Origin: a virus
Reading direction: 5' to 3' (one strand)
DNA length: 28,122 nucleotides
Virus record (IMG/VR): IMGVR_UViG_3300027704_000120
Coordinates: 1-28,122 of that record
Below are positions 1 through 7,996 of this stretch, piece by piece; the first letter of the stretch is position 1, and the number at the start of each line of letters is the position of its first letter. The position numbers and the translations under genes were made by a program. The notes under the pieces are model-generated. The model made no database searches. It was not told where the DNA came from and saw nothing but the letters and a program-made list of their open reading frames with translations.

Positions 1-1
1 G

Positions 2-112
2 GCGGCAACTAAAATCCATTGTTTCCAAAGTGGAGTACCACAAGCGATTAATTTCTATTGGGATTATAGACAAATGACATTTTGGCAAAAGATTAAATTA
101 ATATTAAAATAA
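2..112 (+). CDS. 3' end of an unidentified gene (partial)
   Basis: An open frame runs in from the left edge and stops at TAA 110-112, giving 36 C-terminal residues ending in WQKIKLILK. It is preferred over the competing frame that stops at TGA 75-77 because its codons mostly end in A/T and use AGA for arginine, as in the neighbouring genes, whereas the other frame uses CGG and CGA. The short basic, hydrophobic end carries no recognisable motif. The product is unknown, and the start lies outside the window. Confidence 0.4.
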   Translation, partial: AATKIHCFQSGVPQAINFYWDYRQMTFWQKIKLILK

Positions 113-150
113 ACAGAGTAAAGACCCTCTCACTAATAAGGGCGTAGAAT

Positions 151-384
151 ATGGAAGCATTTATAAACCAACAAAATTTAAAATTAACTTCAGAAATGAG
201 TGGGTACACTATGACATATGCTCACCTCTGTAAGATGTTAGAAGATTACGCAAACAAAAGAGTTATTGAGGAGTTGGAATCAGCAGTCATTTTAATAAAC
301 CTATCTCGTGAGCTAACACCAACTGAAAGGATTGAAAGTATCTTATATGAAACTAAACTGAGAATTAAAGAACTAAAACAATAG
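151..384 (+). CDS. Small hypothetical protein, 77 aa
   Basis: ATG start at 151 after an A/T-rich leader without a clear Shine-Dalgarno site; it stops 2 bases before the next ATG at 387, so it is probably co-transcribed with the two methyltransferase-like genes. The protein is predicted largely helical and charged (YANKRVIEELES, LTPTERIESILYETKLRIKELKQ), with no signal peptide or membrane segment. I do not recognise a family. Its place just before the methyltransferases fits the run of small accessory early genes common in phages. Confidence 0.7.
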   Translation: MEAFINQQNLKLTSEMSGYTMTYAHLCKMLEDYANKRVIEELESAVILINLSRELTPTERIESILYETKLRIKELKQ

Positions 385-386
385 AT

Positions 387-1031
387 ATGAAAGTATTAGA
401 ATTATTTGCAGGTAGTAGATCATTTAGTAAGATTGCTGAAGAGTATGGTTATGAAACATTTTCAGTAGATATAAATGATTTTGATAATATAGATTATGTA
501 ACAGATATATTAGATTTTGATTATAAAAAAATAAAATTTATTCCTGATGTAATTTGGGCAAGTCCTCCATGCACTTATTTTTCTGTTGCAAGTATAGGAC
601 ATCATTGGAATAAAGATAATACTCCAAAAACAAAGGAAGCAGTTTTGGGTGTTAAGATAGTAGAAAAAACATTGGAAATAATTAGATATTATTTAAGTAT
701 TAATCCTGACATTAAGTATTATATTGAAAACCCTAGAGGAAAATTAAGAAAACTAGATGTTATGAAGGGAATGCCTAAAGCAACTATATGTTATTGTCAA
801 TATGGAGAAAACAGAATGAAGCCAACAGATATTTGGTCAAATAATCTTAATGATTTGTTTTATACAGATGGATGGACTCCTAGACCAATGTGTTTTAATG
901 GAAATACTAATTGTCATCATCAACCTGCTCCTAGAGGTTCACAAACAGGAACACAAGGATTAAAAGGAAATTACGAAAGAAGTATTGTGCCAAGTGAATT
1001 ATGTAAAGAAATATTAAAATTAACAAAATGA
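387..1031 (+). CDS. Short DNA cytosine-C5 methyltransferase-like protein, 214 aa
   Basis: The N-terminus LELFAGSRSFS (residues 4-14) is the SAM-binding motif I of C5-cytosine methyltransferases. D28 in FSVDIN fits motif II, and ASPPCTYFS (58-66) is motif IV with C62 as the expected catalytic nucleophile; IENP (113-116) fits motif VI. The usual role is transfer of a methyl group from SAM to cytosine C5 in DNA. At 214 aa it is much shorter than M.HhaI-type enzymes (over 300 aa), with little room for a separate target recognition domain; a Cys/His-containing stretch lies near residues 172-183. No restriction enzyme gene is adjacent. It overlaps the next gene by 4 bases (ATGA). Methyltransferase fold is likely; target and activity are unknown. 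Confidence 0.85.
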   Translation: MKVLELFAGSRSFSKIAEEYGYETFSVDINDFDNIDYVTDILDFDYKKIKFIPDVIWASPPCTYFSVASIGHHWNKDNTPKTKEAVLGVKIVEKTLEIIRYYLSINPDIKYYIENPRGKLRKLDVMKGMPKATICYCQYGENRMKPTDIWSNNLNDLFYTDGWTPRPMCFNGNTNCHHQPAPRGSQTGTQGLKGNYERSIVPSELCKEILKLTK

Positions 1032-1654
1032 AAATATTAATAGCCTGTGAAGAATCACAAACAATTACTAAAAAGTTTAGAGAATTAGGTCATGAAGCAT
1101 ATTCATGTGATTTATTGGATTGTAGTGGAGGTAAACCTGAATGGCATATCAAAGGAGATGCAATAAAAGAAGCTTATAGTGGTAAATATGATATGATGAT
1201 TGCACACCCTCCTTGTACGTTTTTGTCAGTTAGTGGAGCTAGATGGATGTATAATAAAGATGGAAGTGTGAACCAGGAAAGACTCAAAAATCAAAATAAA
1301 GCACTAGCTTTTGTTCAAAAATTATTAGATTCACCTATTAAAAGAATAGCTTTAGAAAATCCTGTTAGTGTAATTTCCACTAAAATTAGAAAGCCAAATC
1401 AAATTGTACAACCTTATATGTTTGGAGATGAAGCTACTAAAACAACTTGTTTATGGTTGAAGAATTTACCTTTACTAATCCCAACAAATATAGTAGGAAA
1501 AGGAGAAAAAGTTTTTTATAAAAGCGGAAAATCACACCCTAAATGGTATGCTGATGCATTGTCAAATTCAAAAACTCCTGAAGAGCGTAGAACTTTAAGA
1601 AGTAAAACATTTGAGGGTATGGCTAAAGCAATATCAGAACAATGGAGTTTTTAA
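1028..1654 (+). CDS. Second, divergent cytosine methyltransferase-like protein, 208 aa
   Basis: It starts in the ATGA overlap with the preceding gene. HPPCTFLSVSG (residues 60-70) matches the PPC motif IV, with C63 the putative nucleophile, and ALENPVS matches motif VI (ENP). Motif I is changed: the N-terminus reads LIACEESQTIT instead of FAGxGG, a version I know from a widespread family of small phage proteins annotated as DNA methylase. The C-terminal half contains PYMFGDEATKTTCLWLKNLP, typical of that family. It is not a close duplicate of its neighbour, since motif I and the C-terminal halves differ. Enzymatic activity is inferred only, and it may modify phage DNA against host restriction. 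Confidence 0.85.
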   Translation: MKILIACEESQTITKKFRELGHEAYSCDLLDCSGGKPEWHIKGDAIKEAYSGKYDMMIAHPPCTFLSVSGARWMYNKDGSVNQERLKNQNKALAFVQKLLDSPIKRIALENPVSVISTKIRKPNQIVQPYMFGDEATKTTCLWLKNLPLLIPTNIVGKGEKVFYKSGKSHPKWYADALSNSKTPEERRTLRSKTFEGMAKAISEQWSF

Positions 1655-1665
1655 AATAATTTTAT

Positions 1666-1673
1666 TAACTTTG
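1666..1673 (+). promoter_or_regulatory. TAACTTTG box, candidate Bacteroidetes -7 promoter element
   Basis: TAACTTTG matches the TAnnTTTG consensus of Bacteroidetes promoters and sits 4 bases before the ATG at 1678, in the only real gap of the early cluster. A good TTG/TTTG -33 element is not evident about 20 bases upstream (only a T-run at 1648-1652). If used, the mRNA would be nearly leaderless. The same box-to-ATG spacing occurs before the small terminase gene. Confidence 0.3.
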
Positions 1674-1677
1674 ACAA

Positions 1678-1875
1678 ATGAAATACGGCACTATAAAATC
1701 ACTTTTAAGAAATCAAGTAAAAAATAATTCAAAAGTATTATGGACTTGGAATATGGGTAAAGAAGAAAATTTTACTTGTATATATAAAAATTATAATGAC
1801 AATCTTCCTATATACACTCCAAACCAATTACTTGAAAAAATAGATGAAAAAACCAATTTACAGAGTATTAGTTGA
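1678..1875 (+). CDS. Small hypothetical protein, 65 aa
   Basis: ATG at 1678 follows a 23-base gap and a TAACTTTG box. The protein is basic at the N-terminus (KSLLRNQVKNNSKVLWTWNMG) and has no membrane segment. Its end overlaps the next gene by 32 bases in another frame. Codon choice (AAA, ATA, TTA) agrees with the cluster. No family recognised. Confidence 0.6.
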   Translation: MKYGTIKSLLRNQVKNNSKVLWTWNMGKEENFTCIYKNYNDNLPIYTPNQLLEKIDEKTNLQSIS

Positions 1876-2089
1876 TTTTGAATACAGAAACAGTAGTAGA
1901 AGTAATTACATTAAAACGCGGATAAAAAATGATACTATTGACACTTTTGCTTTATCTAAAGATAAGGATAAAATATATAATCACATCAAAGGTAAAATTT
2001 TAAGACAAATTGGTAAATCAGAATCAGAAGTAGATATTAAAATAATTAACATAGAAATTGAAGGACAATATGGCGAAACCAACAGATAA
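1844..2089 (+). CDS. Small hypothetical protein, 81 aa
   Basis: ATG at 1844 lies inside the end of the previous gene (32-base overlap), and the stop overlaps the start of the DUF3310-like gene by 20 bases. The sequence alternates hydrophobic and polar residues (IYRVLVDFEY near the start, VDIKIINIEIEGQ near the end), suggesting a small alpha/beta fold with N- and C-terminal strands. No catalytic motif is visible and the family is unknown. Confidence 0.6.
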   Translation: MKKPIYRVLVDFEYRNSSRSNYIKTRIKNDTIDTFALSKDKDKIYNHIKGKILRQIGKSESEVDIKIINIEIEGQYGETNR

Positions 2090-2381
2090 ACACAATGAAT
2101 ACTATTATGAAAAAGATAGAAATACAGATCAGTATAATGGTAAAACTAGGACTGGAGGTATTATGAGTGACAGTAGAGTGCCTGATTATTATAAAGGTAA
2201 AGAAGGTTATGAAGCTAGAAAGGTTTGTGATAACTTTGAACTTTCTTACCACTGTGCAACCGCCACAACTTACATATTACGAGCATATAGAAAGCATGAT
2301 AATCCTGTGGAATGTTTAACAAAAGCAATAGCTCACTTACAATTTGAGTTAGATAAAATAAAAAGACAAAAAAATGATTAA
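2070..2381 (+). CDS. DUF3310-like protein, 103 aa
   Basis: The core from DYYKGKEGYEARKVCDNF through ATATTYILRAYRKHDNPVECLTKAIAHL follows the DUF3310 pattern seen in many phages: a proline/tyrosine-rich opening, a helix, then a Y-R-x-x-K segment and a final helix 'KA..L..EL'. Those proteins are sometimes annotated as nucleotide kinases, but function is not established. The ATG at 2070 is preferred to the in-frame TTG at 2058 because GAAGGA lies just upstream. The N-terminal ~35 residues are polar and probably flexible. The stop overlaps the start of a 38-aa ORF (2374). Confidence 0.7.
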   Translation: MAKPTDKHNEYYYEKDRNTDQYNGKTRTGGIMSDSRVPDYYKGKEGYEARKVCDNFELSYHCATATTYILRAYRKHDNPVECLTKAIAHLQFELDKIKRQKND

Positions 2382-2490
2382 TTTTATAAAATCTTTTGTT
2401 AAGCTTGTAAAAATTTGTTTAAGTGCAAATTATGGTTATAAAAATAAATTATTTGAAAATTTAGAAGAGTATGAAAAGACAAGAAAATGA
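2374..2490 (+). CDS. Small ORF, 38 aa
   Basis: ATG at 2374 overlaps the stop of the previous gene by 8 bases, and the TGA at 2488-2490 overlaps the next gene, which starts at 2471, by 20 bases. It fills what would otherwise be the only 90-base gap in a cluster where all genes touch. The peptide opens with MINFIKSFVKLVKICLSAN (hydrophobic and basic, possibly an amphipathic helix) and closes with an acidic, tyrosine-containing tail. No family is recognised; expression is inferred from the overlaps only. Confidence 0.45.
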   Translation: MINFIKSFVKLVKICLSANYGYKNKLFENLEEYEKTRK

Positions 2491-2668
2491 ATCTTACGAG
2501 GATTATGTTGAAAGAAGAAAACAAGACAACATAAAAACTAAAAGAAGATTAAAAGGAATTAAAGTCTGGCCAGGAGATTGGGGGACTTATGACTCATCTG
2601 TAGATGGAGCAGTAGAAACTAGACTTAAATCTATGATGGAAAAATTAAAGAACAAAAAAGATGTCTAA
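2471..2668 (+). CDS. Small hypothetical protein, 65 aa
   Basis: The first half is highly charged and helical (ESYEDYVERRKQDNIKTKRRL). It is followed by KVWPGDWGTYD and a C-terminal lysine-rich helix. It overlaps both neighbours (20 and 8 bases). No membrane segment, cysteine or known motif. The basic character would allow nucleic-acid binding, but nothing shows it. Unknown function. Confidence 0.6.
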   Translation: MKRQENESYEDYVERRKQDNIKTKRRLKGIKVWPGDWGTYDSSVDGAVETRLKSMMEKLKNKKDV

Positions 2669-2846
2669 CTTACATGATCCTAACTATAAAGAATTGTGTA
2701 AAGAGTGTGATAAAAAATTTAGAGGATGTGTTTGTAACAGAAGAGAAGGAAATGATGGAGGTATAGTACACGCAATATGTTTGGAAAAATATAATCATAA
2801 ATTAAAAATTAAAGAAAATGAAGAAAACAAAAGCAAAAACAGCTAA
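2661..2846 (+). CDS. Small cysteine-rich protein, 61 aa
   Basis: The sequence contains CKECDKKFRGCVCNRREG (residues 13-30), with C13, C16, C23 and C25, plus H37 and C40 in a later AICLEKYNH segment. This spacing could bind a zinc ion as a small treble-clef or ribbon, but it matches no named family I know. The C-terminus is lysine/glutamate rich. The gene overlaps its neighbours by 8 and 29 bases, so it is part of the same transcription unit. Confidence 0.6.
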   Translation: MSNLHDPNYKELCKECDKKFRGCVCNRREGNDGGIVHAICLEKYNHKLKIKENEENKSKNS

Positions 2847-3102
2847 TGAAGTAATCTCTATTGATAACAATGAACAATACAGAGTTTGTATAGATTTAAA
2901 AGCTCAAGGTAATGCTGAAGGTGGTAAATTTATAAATGTAAAAGGTCTTAAAGACATGGTAGAAGGTCTTGAAGAAAAAGGAATAAATAAAATGGTAGGA
3001 TTGGTTTATGATGGAACAGATAGAATAGAGATACTTACTCAAAACATTGAAAACAATGGAGGTGAAAGAGGGTTTATACCAAATGCTAAAATAGTTGATT
3101 AG
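2818..3102 (+). CDS. Hypothetical protein, 94 aa
   Basis: ATG at 2818 lies inside the previous gene's end (29-base overlap). The protein has a lysine-rich N-terminus and then an alternating strand/helix pattern (YRVCIDLKA, GKFINVKGLKDMVEGLEEKG, GLVYDGTDRIEILT), suggesting a compact alpha/beta fold. The stop TAG at 3100-3102 overlaps the putative TTG start of the resolvase gene. Family unknown. Confidence 0.65.
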   Translation: MKKTKAKTANEVISIDNNEQYRVCIDLKAQGNAEGGKFINVKGLKDMVEGLEEKGINKMVGLVYDGTDRIEILTQNIENNGGERGFIPNAKIVD

Positions 3103-3475
3103 TTATAACAAGAAAGGAATGGCAAAACCAAGAATGACTCAAGCTGATTCTTGGAAAAAAAGACCTATTGTTTTAAAATATTGGGATTATAAACATGATA
3201 TAAAAGAATGGGCTTTTAAGAATGATTTTAAATTAGGAAATGAAATATATTGTTATTTTCATATACCAATGCCTAAGTCTTGGAGTGTTAAAAAGAAAAA
3301 AGAAATGCTTGGAGAAAATCATCAACAAAGACCTGATATAGATAATCTCTTAAAAGGTTTAATGGACGCACTTTTAGAAGAGGATTCTCATATTCACACT
3401 GTATATGCTAAAAAGATTTGGAGTGATAAAGGCTGTATAGAGTTTTATAACTTAACTAATCTTGATCTTTCATAA
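3095..3475 (+). CDS. rusA: RusA-type Holliday junction resolvase, 126 aa
   Basis: The signature RPDIDNLLKGLMDAL (about residues 80-94) is the RusA metal-binding core in which aspartates bind Mg2+, and a further acidic pair (EED, 97-99) follows; KPRMTQADSWKKRP near the N-terminus is typical of RusA-like proteins of Bacteroidetes phages. These dimeric endonucleases cut four-way DNA junctions, clearing branches before packaging. The length fits RusA (about 120 aa). The start is uncertain: TTG 3095, directly after an in-frame TAG, adds ISYNKKG, which looks like the usual first strand; ATG 3119, with AGAAAGGA upstream, is the alternative. It ends 20 bases inside the convergent gene on the other strand. 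Confidence 0.88.
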   Translation: MISYNKKGMAKPRMTQADSWKKRPIVLKYWDYKHDIKEWAFKNDFKLGNEIYCYFHIPMPKSWSVKKKKEMLGENHQQRPDIDNLLKGLMDALLEEDSHIHTVYAKKIWSDKGCIEFYNLTNLDLS

Positions 3476-3779
3476 TATTATAATCTTTAGATGTTTTATA
3501 TCTTTGTTTATATATTATATTTCGGCATTGCTTCTCAGTTATTCCATGTCTTATAGATATATCTATAAAAGTATTTCCTATATGACCTTCATTGTTTACT
3601 ATGAATTTATCAAAATCATTAAACATCATATAATTTCTTAATGCTTTAGGAGGTATTATACCATTTTCAATAAGATGATAGACCAAATCTTTAACAGTAA
3701 AATCTTCTCCCCACCTAGCTTCTGATTCTTTCCAGACTATATCTAAAAATTCATCTATAATCTCTTTGTGGTTAGCCAT
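3456..3779 (-). CDS. Hypothetical protein, 107 aa
   Basis: The last gene of the minus-strand packaging/tail unit. Its ATG follows the stop of the 78-aa gene directly, and its 3' end overlaps the convergent resolvase gene by 20 bases. It is largely helical and acidic at the N-terminus (KEIIDEFLDIVWKESEARWG). A segment near residues 72-92 (FIDISIRHGITEKQCRNII) looks like a possible helix-turn-helix, which would suit a DNA-binding role but is not conclusive. No family recognised. Confidence 0.65.
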   Translation of the reverse strand: MANHKEIIDEFLDIVWKESEARWGEDFTVKDLVYHLIENGIIPPKALRNYMMFNDFDKFIVNNEGHIGNTFIDISIRHGITEKQCRNIIYKQRYKTSKDYNIMKDQD

Positions 3780-4016
3780 TTATTTCCACCAATTCTTAGG
3801 GCAATATATAAACTTTTCATCTATATTATTTTTTGCTCTTAAGAAACAACCACAAGCACCACATTTTTCTAGTACTTTAAGCCCTAGAGGGTTCTTATAT
3901 TCATTACAAGGGTTACTACGACATATACCCATCCTTTTGTCATACAACTCCTTAGAAGCTATCTTTATTCCCTTGCCTAAAATTAATTGGTAGAACAATC
4001 TTCTTAAATCTTTCAT
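3780..4016 (-). CDS. Small Cys-rich, probably zinc-binding protein, 78 aa
   Basis: The C-terminal half carries MGICRSNPCNEYKN followed by KCGACGCFL and YCPKNWW: six to seven cysteines in C-x4-C ... C-x2-C-x-C ... C spacing, as in a zinc ribbon. Proteins with this C..CGC.L..K....CP...W pattern accompany tail genes in several Bacteroidetes phages as I remember them, without known function. The N-terminal 30 residues form a basic amphipathic helix. The gene lies 22 bases downstream of the tape measure gene, so it is co-transcribed with it. Confidence 0.7.
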   Translation of the reverse strand: MKDLRRLFYQLILGKGIKIASKELYDKRMGICRSNPCNEYKNPLGLKVLEKCGACGCFLRAKNNIDEKFIYCPKNWWK

Positions 4017-4038
4017 GGTGTAAATATATTAAATATTA

Positions 4039-7000
4039 TTAAAATATAGTGGACATACTCTCTTGAACATAAACATTGGATTGTGAACTAGTTATTGATG
4101 ATTCAGAAACATATACTTGTTGAGAGTTAATAGATCCAGCTATTAACCCTGCTATATCTGAAGCAGTCCAATTACCTTTACTAGCATCTAAAGCTGCATT
4201 TGTTCCTGGAGTTAAACCTCCTTGTTCAAATTTAACTCCACCACCTGCAACATTCATTGCTGACAACTGACTTCTAAACATTCTAGTAGATTTTCTATTT
4301 ATAACAGCTTCTCCACCTTCTAGTTCAGCTACTCTTCCACCTACTGCAAACTTAACTCCACCTTGTGCGTGTCTTGCACCATGAACCATTCCTCCTTTAG
4401 CAAACTTCTCTCCAGGAACAATACCTCCTTGTTCTCCAACAAACTTTTTAGATAAAATCATTCCAATTTGAGCAGCTATTAAAGCAGACATAAGAGGTGC
4501 TGCTACAATAGCTCCAACACCTGTTTGTTCAGAAACCTTTGTTATAGCTACTGCTCCATTAATTATTGCTGTTGCAACACTATTGGCTTTTTCAAGAACG
4601 AACATTTTTCTTTTAATAACCATTATCTTTTCTTCCTTTATGGCTTCTTGAGCAACTTGACTATCATCAAACTGTTCTTGCATTGCGGCAGTGTCTTGAC
4701 CAGCAGCTTCAGCCTGTTCTAGTTTAATTCTAAAAGCATTTTCTCTATCTGCGTTTTCTCCTTCAAACTGTTCGTTTAATTTCTGGATAGCAAAGTCAGC
4801 TTGATTTTGAGCAAATTCCATAGCAATAGCAGATGCCATACTATAAACTTCTGATATTTTAGCTAACCTAGCATCTTCTAAATCATTTAATTTATCACTT
4901 AAATCTTCAGCAATTTCTAGCTTCCTTGCTGCGTATGCTTGTTCATTTAACTCTCCGTTAAGAAATCTTCTTTTAGCAATAGCTAATTCTTCACCTGCTA
5001 TTTTATTAGCATGGTCTACTTTTTCTTTATTTACTCTAAAGAAATTTATTATACCTTGATCTTCTCTTGCTATCCTAGACTCAAAAGCTGCTTGATTGTT
5101 TTGATTTCTTTCTTCATCAAACTTTATATTGGCAGCTATTATCCTTTTTTTATAATCTTCATCAATCCCTTCTTGGATAAGACCATTAGTTACAATTTTA
5201 GCGTTTTCTTCTGCTAACATTGCTTCCATTAACCTTAATCTCTCTTTTTGTCCTGCTTCACCTTTTGCATTTGCTTTTGCCCAACCTTCAATAGTAAGTG
5301 CTTTTAAAACTTTATATTTATTTCTGTTACTAACTAAAAACTTTTTATCTATTTTATTTTGGTTTGCATCATTACCATCCATTTGAGTTTTTAAAGACTT
5401 TACATTAGATTCCATTAGGACTAACTCAGCTGCGTATTTTCTTTTTTGAGCATTTCTAGTGTTAGCTATTGATGCTATTTCTCTAGTTTCTTGATCTTCT
5501 ATATTTGAAATTTGTAATTTAAACAACTCTTTCCACTGATCTTTTGTTCTTTGTAACCTATGAACACTTAATGCAGATAAATCTGAAGCTTGACCTGATT
5601 TCTTTAAAGCAGCAGAAAGATTTGTAACTTGAGTTTTCATCTCATCTATTGTGATATTTAAATTAGCACCATTATCTTTCCATTCGGCAGTTCTCTTTAA
5701 AAACTTAGCTATATCTTTACCAGTAAAAGTTTTTAAAAATTCCCTTCCAGCTTTTTTTGCTTCATCAGCTGATTCTTTATCTCCATCTAATAGAGCTTGA
5801 CTTTCTTTAAATAGTAAAGCCTTATATTCTTGTACCTCTTTTAAATTATCTAATTCTTCTTCTGTTTTTTTAAGTTCTACTATTTGTTTACTTCTAGTTA
5901 ATTTCCTAAAATCCTCTAGCTCATCTATATATAATTGTCTAAGCACAAGTCTAGTTGTACCATTGGCTTCTACTCTAAATTCATTCCATCCTTTTTCTTC
6001 TGATTTTTTCTTATTTAGTTGTTTCTTTAAACTATTTAATAAATCTACTTCTACTTGTGATACTATCTTTCTATTATCTAAAATTGCTTTTTCTTGTTCG
6101 GCATAAAATTTCATTTTTATATTACCATCTTTTTCTGCTACATCTCCTAAATCAATAGCGTTTTGTAAAAGCAATTTATCCATTCTAATTTGTCTTAGTT
6201 TAAGTTGATTTTCTGCACTTAAACCATTAACAACATCTTCTTGCCTAGCAATTCTTACTCTTAACTCAGATTGTTCATTTAGAATTTTTGATAATTTAAT
6301 TAAATCTTCAGTTTTCATTATCTCAACATCATATCCTTTTAAAACTTCAGAATGTTCTTGCTTTAATTTTCTTAAAGCGGCAGTTCTTTCTTGAGTTCCT
6401 TCAGTAAGTAAGATTGCAGTGTTAATACTTTTATTTAAAGCTGTATTCATTCTGTTAGTCATTAACTCTACTTCGCCCATCTCATCTCCCATTGTCATTA
6501 AGTAACCAATTATAGTTCCAAGTATTACAACAAAAGCTCCTACTCCAGTAGATGCAAGTGCTATACCAAAAGCTTTAAAAGAAGTAGCAGCCATACCTGA
6601 AGCAAAAGTTAATGCTCTCATAGTAGTAACAAGAGTACCAAGCCCTTTATACATACTACCAAACACAGCAGCAGCTTTTAAAACAGCTAATCTTGAAATA
6701 ATTATTTTAAAGGCTATACTAATAAGATCAGCAGCAGCTTTTACTCTTTGCATTGCTGGTTCAGATGCAGCTAGTTTTTGAACCCAAGTCGTTAATCCTT
6801 CTATTGAATTTCTTAAACTTATATTAAATATTTGTCCTATTGCAATGCCTAATCCTTCAGTTGCAGATTTTAATAAAGTAAAATCACCCTCAAGATTATT
6901 TAATCTTATTGCTGCCATCCTTGATATAACACCTTCAGCATTATTAAGAGTGTCTAATCCTTGTTCTAATCCATCTATGTTTTCAATTAAAGCTAGAAAA

Positions 7001-7983
7001 GCTGGAGCTGACCTTTTATCTAATAATTCGGTTGCTTCAGTTAAACCAAAAGACTCATCCTTCATCTCTCTTAAAGCTACAATCATTTGAGGTAACCCCT
7101 GAACAGTTCTACCTAAATGTTTATTTAATTTAGAGTTAGCATCACCTAATCTTAAAAATATATTTTTTAAAGCATTACCTGCCAAAGAACCATGCAAACC
7201 ATTATCAGCAAGTATCATCATTTGAGCAGCAGTTTCTTCCATAGTAAAACCAGCAGCTCTTGCTATTGGAGCTACAAATTTCATAGACTGACCAAATCTC
7301 TCAAGATTTAATGCAGAGTTAGTAAAAGAAGCTCCCATAATATCAGCTACTCTTCCTGCTTGATCAGCTTCAATTCCAAAAGCTCTTAAGGTAGAACCAG
7401 CAATAGCAGCTGAACTTGCTAAAGATTCTCCTGTTCCTGCTGCTAGAGCTAAAGTACCAGCTTGAGCTGCTATAATTTCTTTGGCAGTAAAACCAAGTCT
7501 TGCATAAGCTTCTTGTAATTGACCTACTTGAGTTGCAGTAAATACTGTTGTTTTTCCTAATTCTAAAGCTGAATCTCTTAATGCTTTAAATTCTTTCTGA
7601 GTTGCTCCAGATATTGCTAATACAGCAGCCATTTGACTTTCAAAACCAGCAAATGTAGTAATAACACCTCTCAATCCTCCTATTATAGCTCTAAATGCAA
7701 AAGCAGAAGCAATAGCTATACTGGCAGACTTAAATATGCCAATCATTTTATTACCCCTTTTATTTAAACGACTTGTAGCTGTAGACATTTTTCTAGCGGC
7801 AGCTGCGTTTTGATTCATCTTCCCAGTCATTACTTGAATAGCTCTTGACTGTTTCCCATAAGCCTGTGTGGTTTTACCCAATGCAGAAAGATTCATTTTC
7901 GCTTCTTTTAACTTACGATTAAGAGCATCTAATTGCTTAAGGTCTGCACTAAATGTATAGAATGTTTCGCTTTTTTCAGCCAT
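4039..7983 (-). CDS. Tail tape measure protein, 1314 aa
   Basis: Sets tail length and occupies the tail lumen during assembly; in siphophages it also assists DNA ejection. Residues about 110-300 match the TP901-type tape measure core (FESQMAAVLAISGATQKEF, LGKTTVFTATQVGQL, AAGTGESLASSAAIAGSTL, GNALKNIFLRLGD). A long hydrophobic stretch at about 410-500 is followed by extended helical, coiled-coil-prone sequence to about residue 1080. Near residues 1130-1180 there is a second hydrophobic region, then a glycine-rich tail with repeated GGxV motifs (GEQGGIVPGEKFAKGG, GGRVAELEGGEAVINR) common in this family. The leader before ATG is A-rich without Shine-Dalgarno. Unusually, the gene lies at the end of the tail operon. 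Confidence 0.95.
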   Translation of the reverse strand: MAEKSETFYTFSADLKQLDALNRKLKEAKMNLSALGKTTQAYGKQSRAIQVMTGKMNQNAAAARKMSTATSRLNKRGNKMIGIFKSASIAIASAFAFRAIIGGLRGVITTFAGFESQMAAVLAISGATQKEFKALRDSALELGKTTVFTATQVGQLQEAYARLGFTAKEIIAAQAGTLALAAGTGESLASSAAIAGSTLRAFGIEADQAGRVADIMGASFTNSALNLERFGQSMKFVAPIARAAGFTMEETAAQMMILADNGLHGSLAGNALKNIFLRLGDANSKLNKHLGRTVQGLPQMIVALREMKDESFGLTEATELLDKRSAPAFLALIENIDGLEQGLDTLNNAEGVISRMAAIRLNNLEGDFTLLKSATEGLGIAIGQIFNISLRNSIEGLTTWVQKLAASEPAMQRVKAAADLISIAFKIIISRLAVLKAAAVFGSMYKGLGTLVTTMRALTFASGMAATSFKAFGIALASTGVGAFVVILGTIIGYLMTMGDEMGEVELMTNRMNTALNKSINTAILLTEGTQERTAALRKLKQEHSEVLKGYDVEIMKTEDLIKLSKILNEQSELRVRIARQEDVVNGLSAENQLKLRQIRMDKLLLQNAIDLGDVAEKDGNIKMKFYAEQEKAILDNRKIVSQVEVDLLNSLKKQLNKKKSEEKGWNEFRVEANGTTRLVLRQLYIDELEDFRKLTRSKQIVELKKTEEELDNLKEVQEYKALLFKESQALLDGDKESADEAKKAGREFLKTFTGKDIAKFLKRTAEWKDNGANLNITIDEMKTQVTNLSAALKKSGQASDLSALSVHRLQRTKDQWKELFKLQISNIEDQETREIASIANTRNAQKRKYAAELVLMESNVKSLKTQMDGNDANQNKIDKKFLVSNRNKYKVLKALTIEGWAKANAKGEAGQKERLRLMEAMLAEENAKIVTNGLIQEGIDEDYKKRIIAANIKFDEERNQNNQAAFESRIAREDQGIINFFRVNKEKVDHANKIAGEELAIAKRRFLNGELNEQAYAARKLEIAEDLSDKLNDLEDARLAKISEVYSMASAIAMEFAQNQADFAIQKLNEQFEGENADRENAFRIKLEQAEAAGQDTAAMQEQFDDSQVAQEAIKEEKIMVIKRKMFVLEKANSVATAIINGAVAITKVSEQTGVGAIVAAPLMSALIAAQIGMILSKKFVGEQGGIVPGEKFAKGGMVHGARHAQGGVKFAVGGRVAELEGGEAVINRKSTRMFRSQLSAMNVAGGGVKFEQGGLTPGTNAALDASKGNWTASDIAGLIAGSINSQQVYVSESSITSSQSNVYVQESMSTIF

Positions 7984-7996
7984 TGTTTTTTAATTT

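Noticed and set aside
117-135. Possible terminator-like pairing CCCT...AAGGG before the 77-aa gene
   Set aside because: Only four to five base pairs around a long loop, with no T-run after it.
3766-3993. Plus-strand open frame opposite the 78-aa and 107-aa genes, and similar antisense frames at 4525, 5011, 6845, 14703, 15102, 15729, 16067, 24040, 24700 and 27663
   Set aside because: Shadows of real genes on the other strand; no start signals, unusual composition, and each lies wholly inside a convincing coding region.
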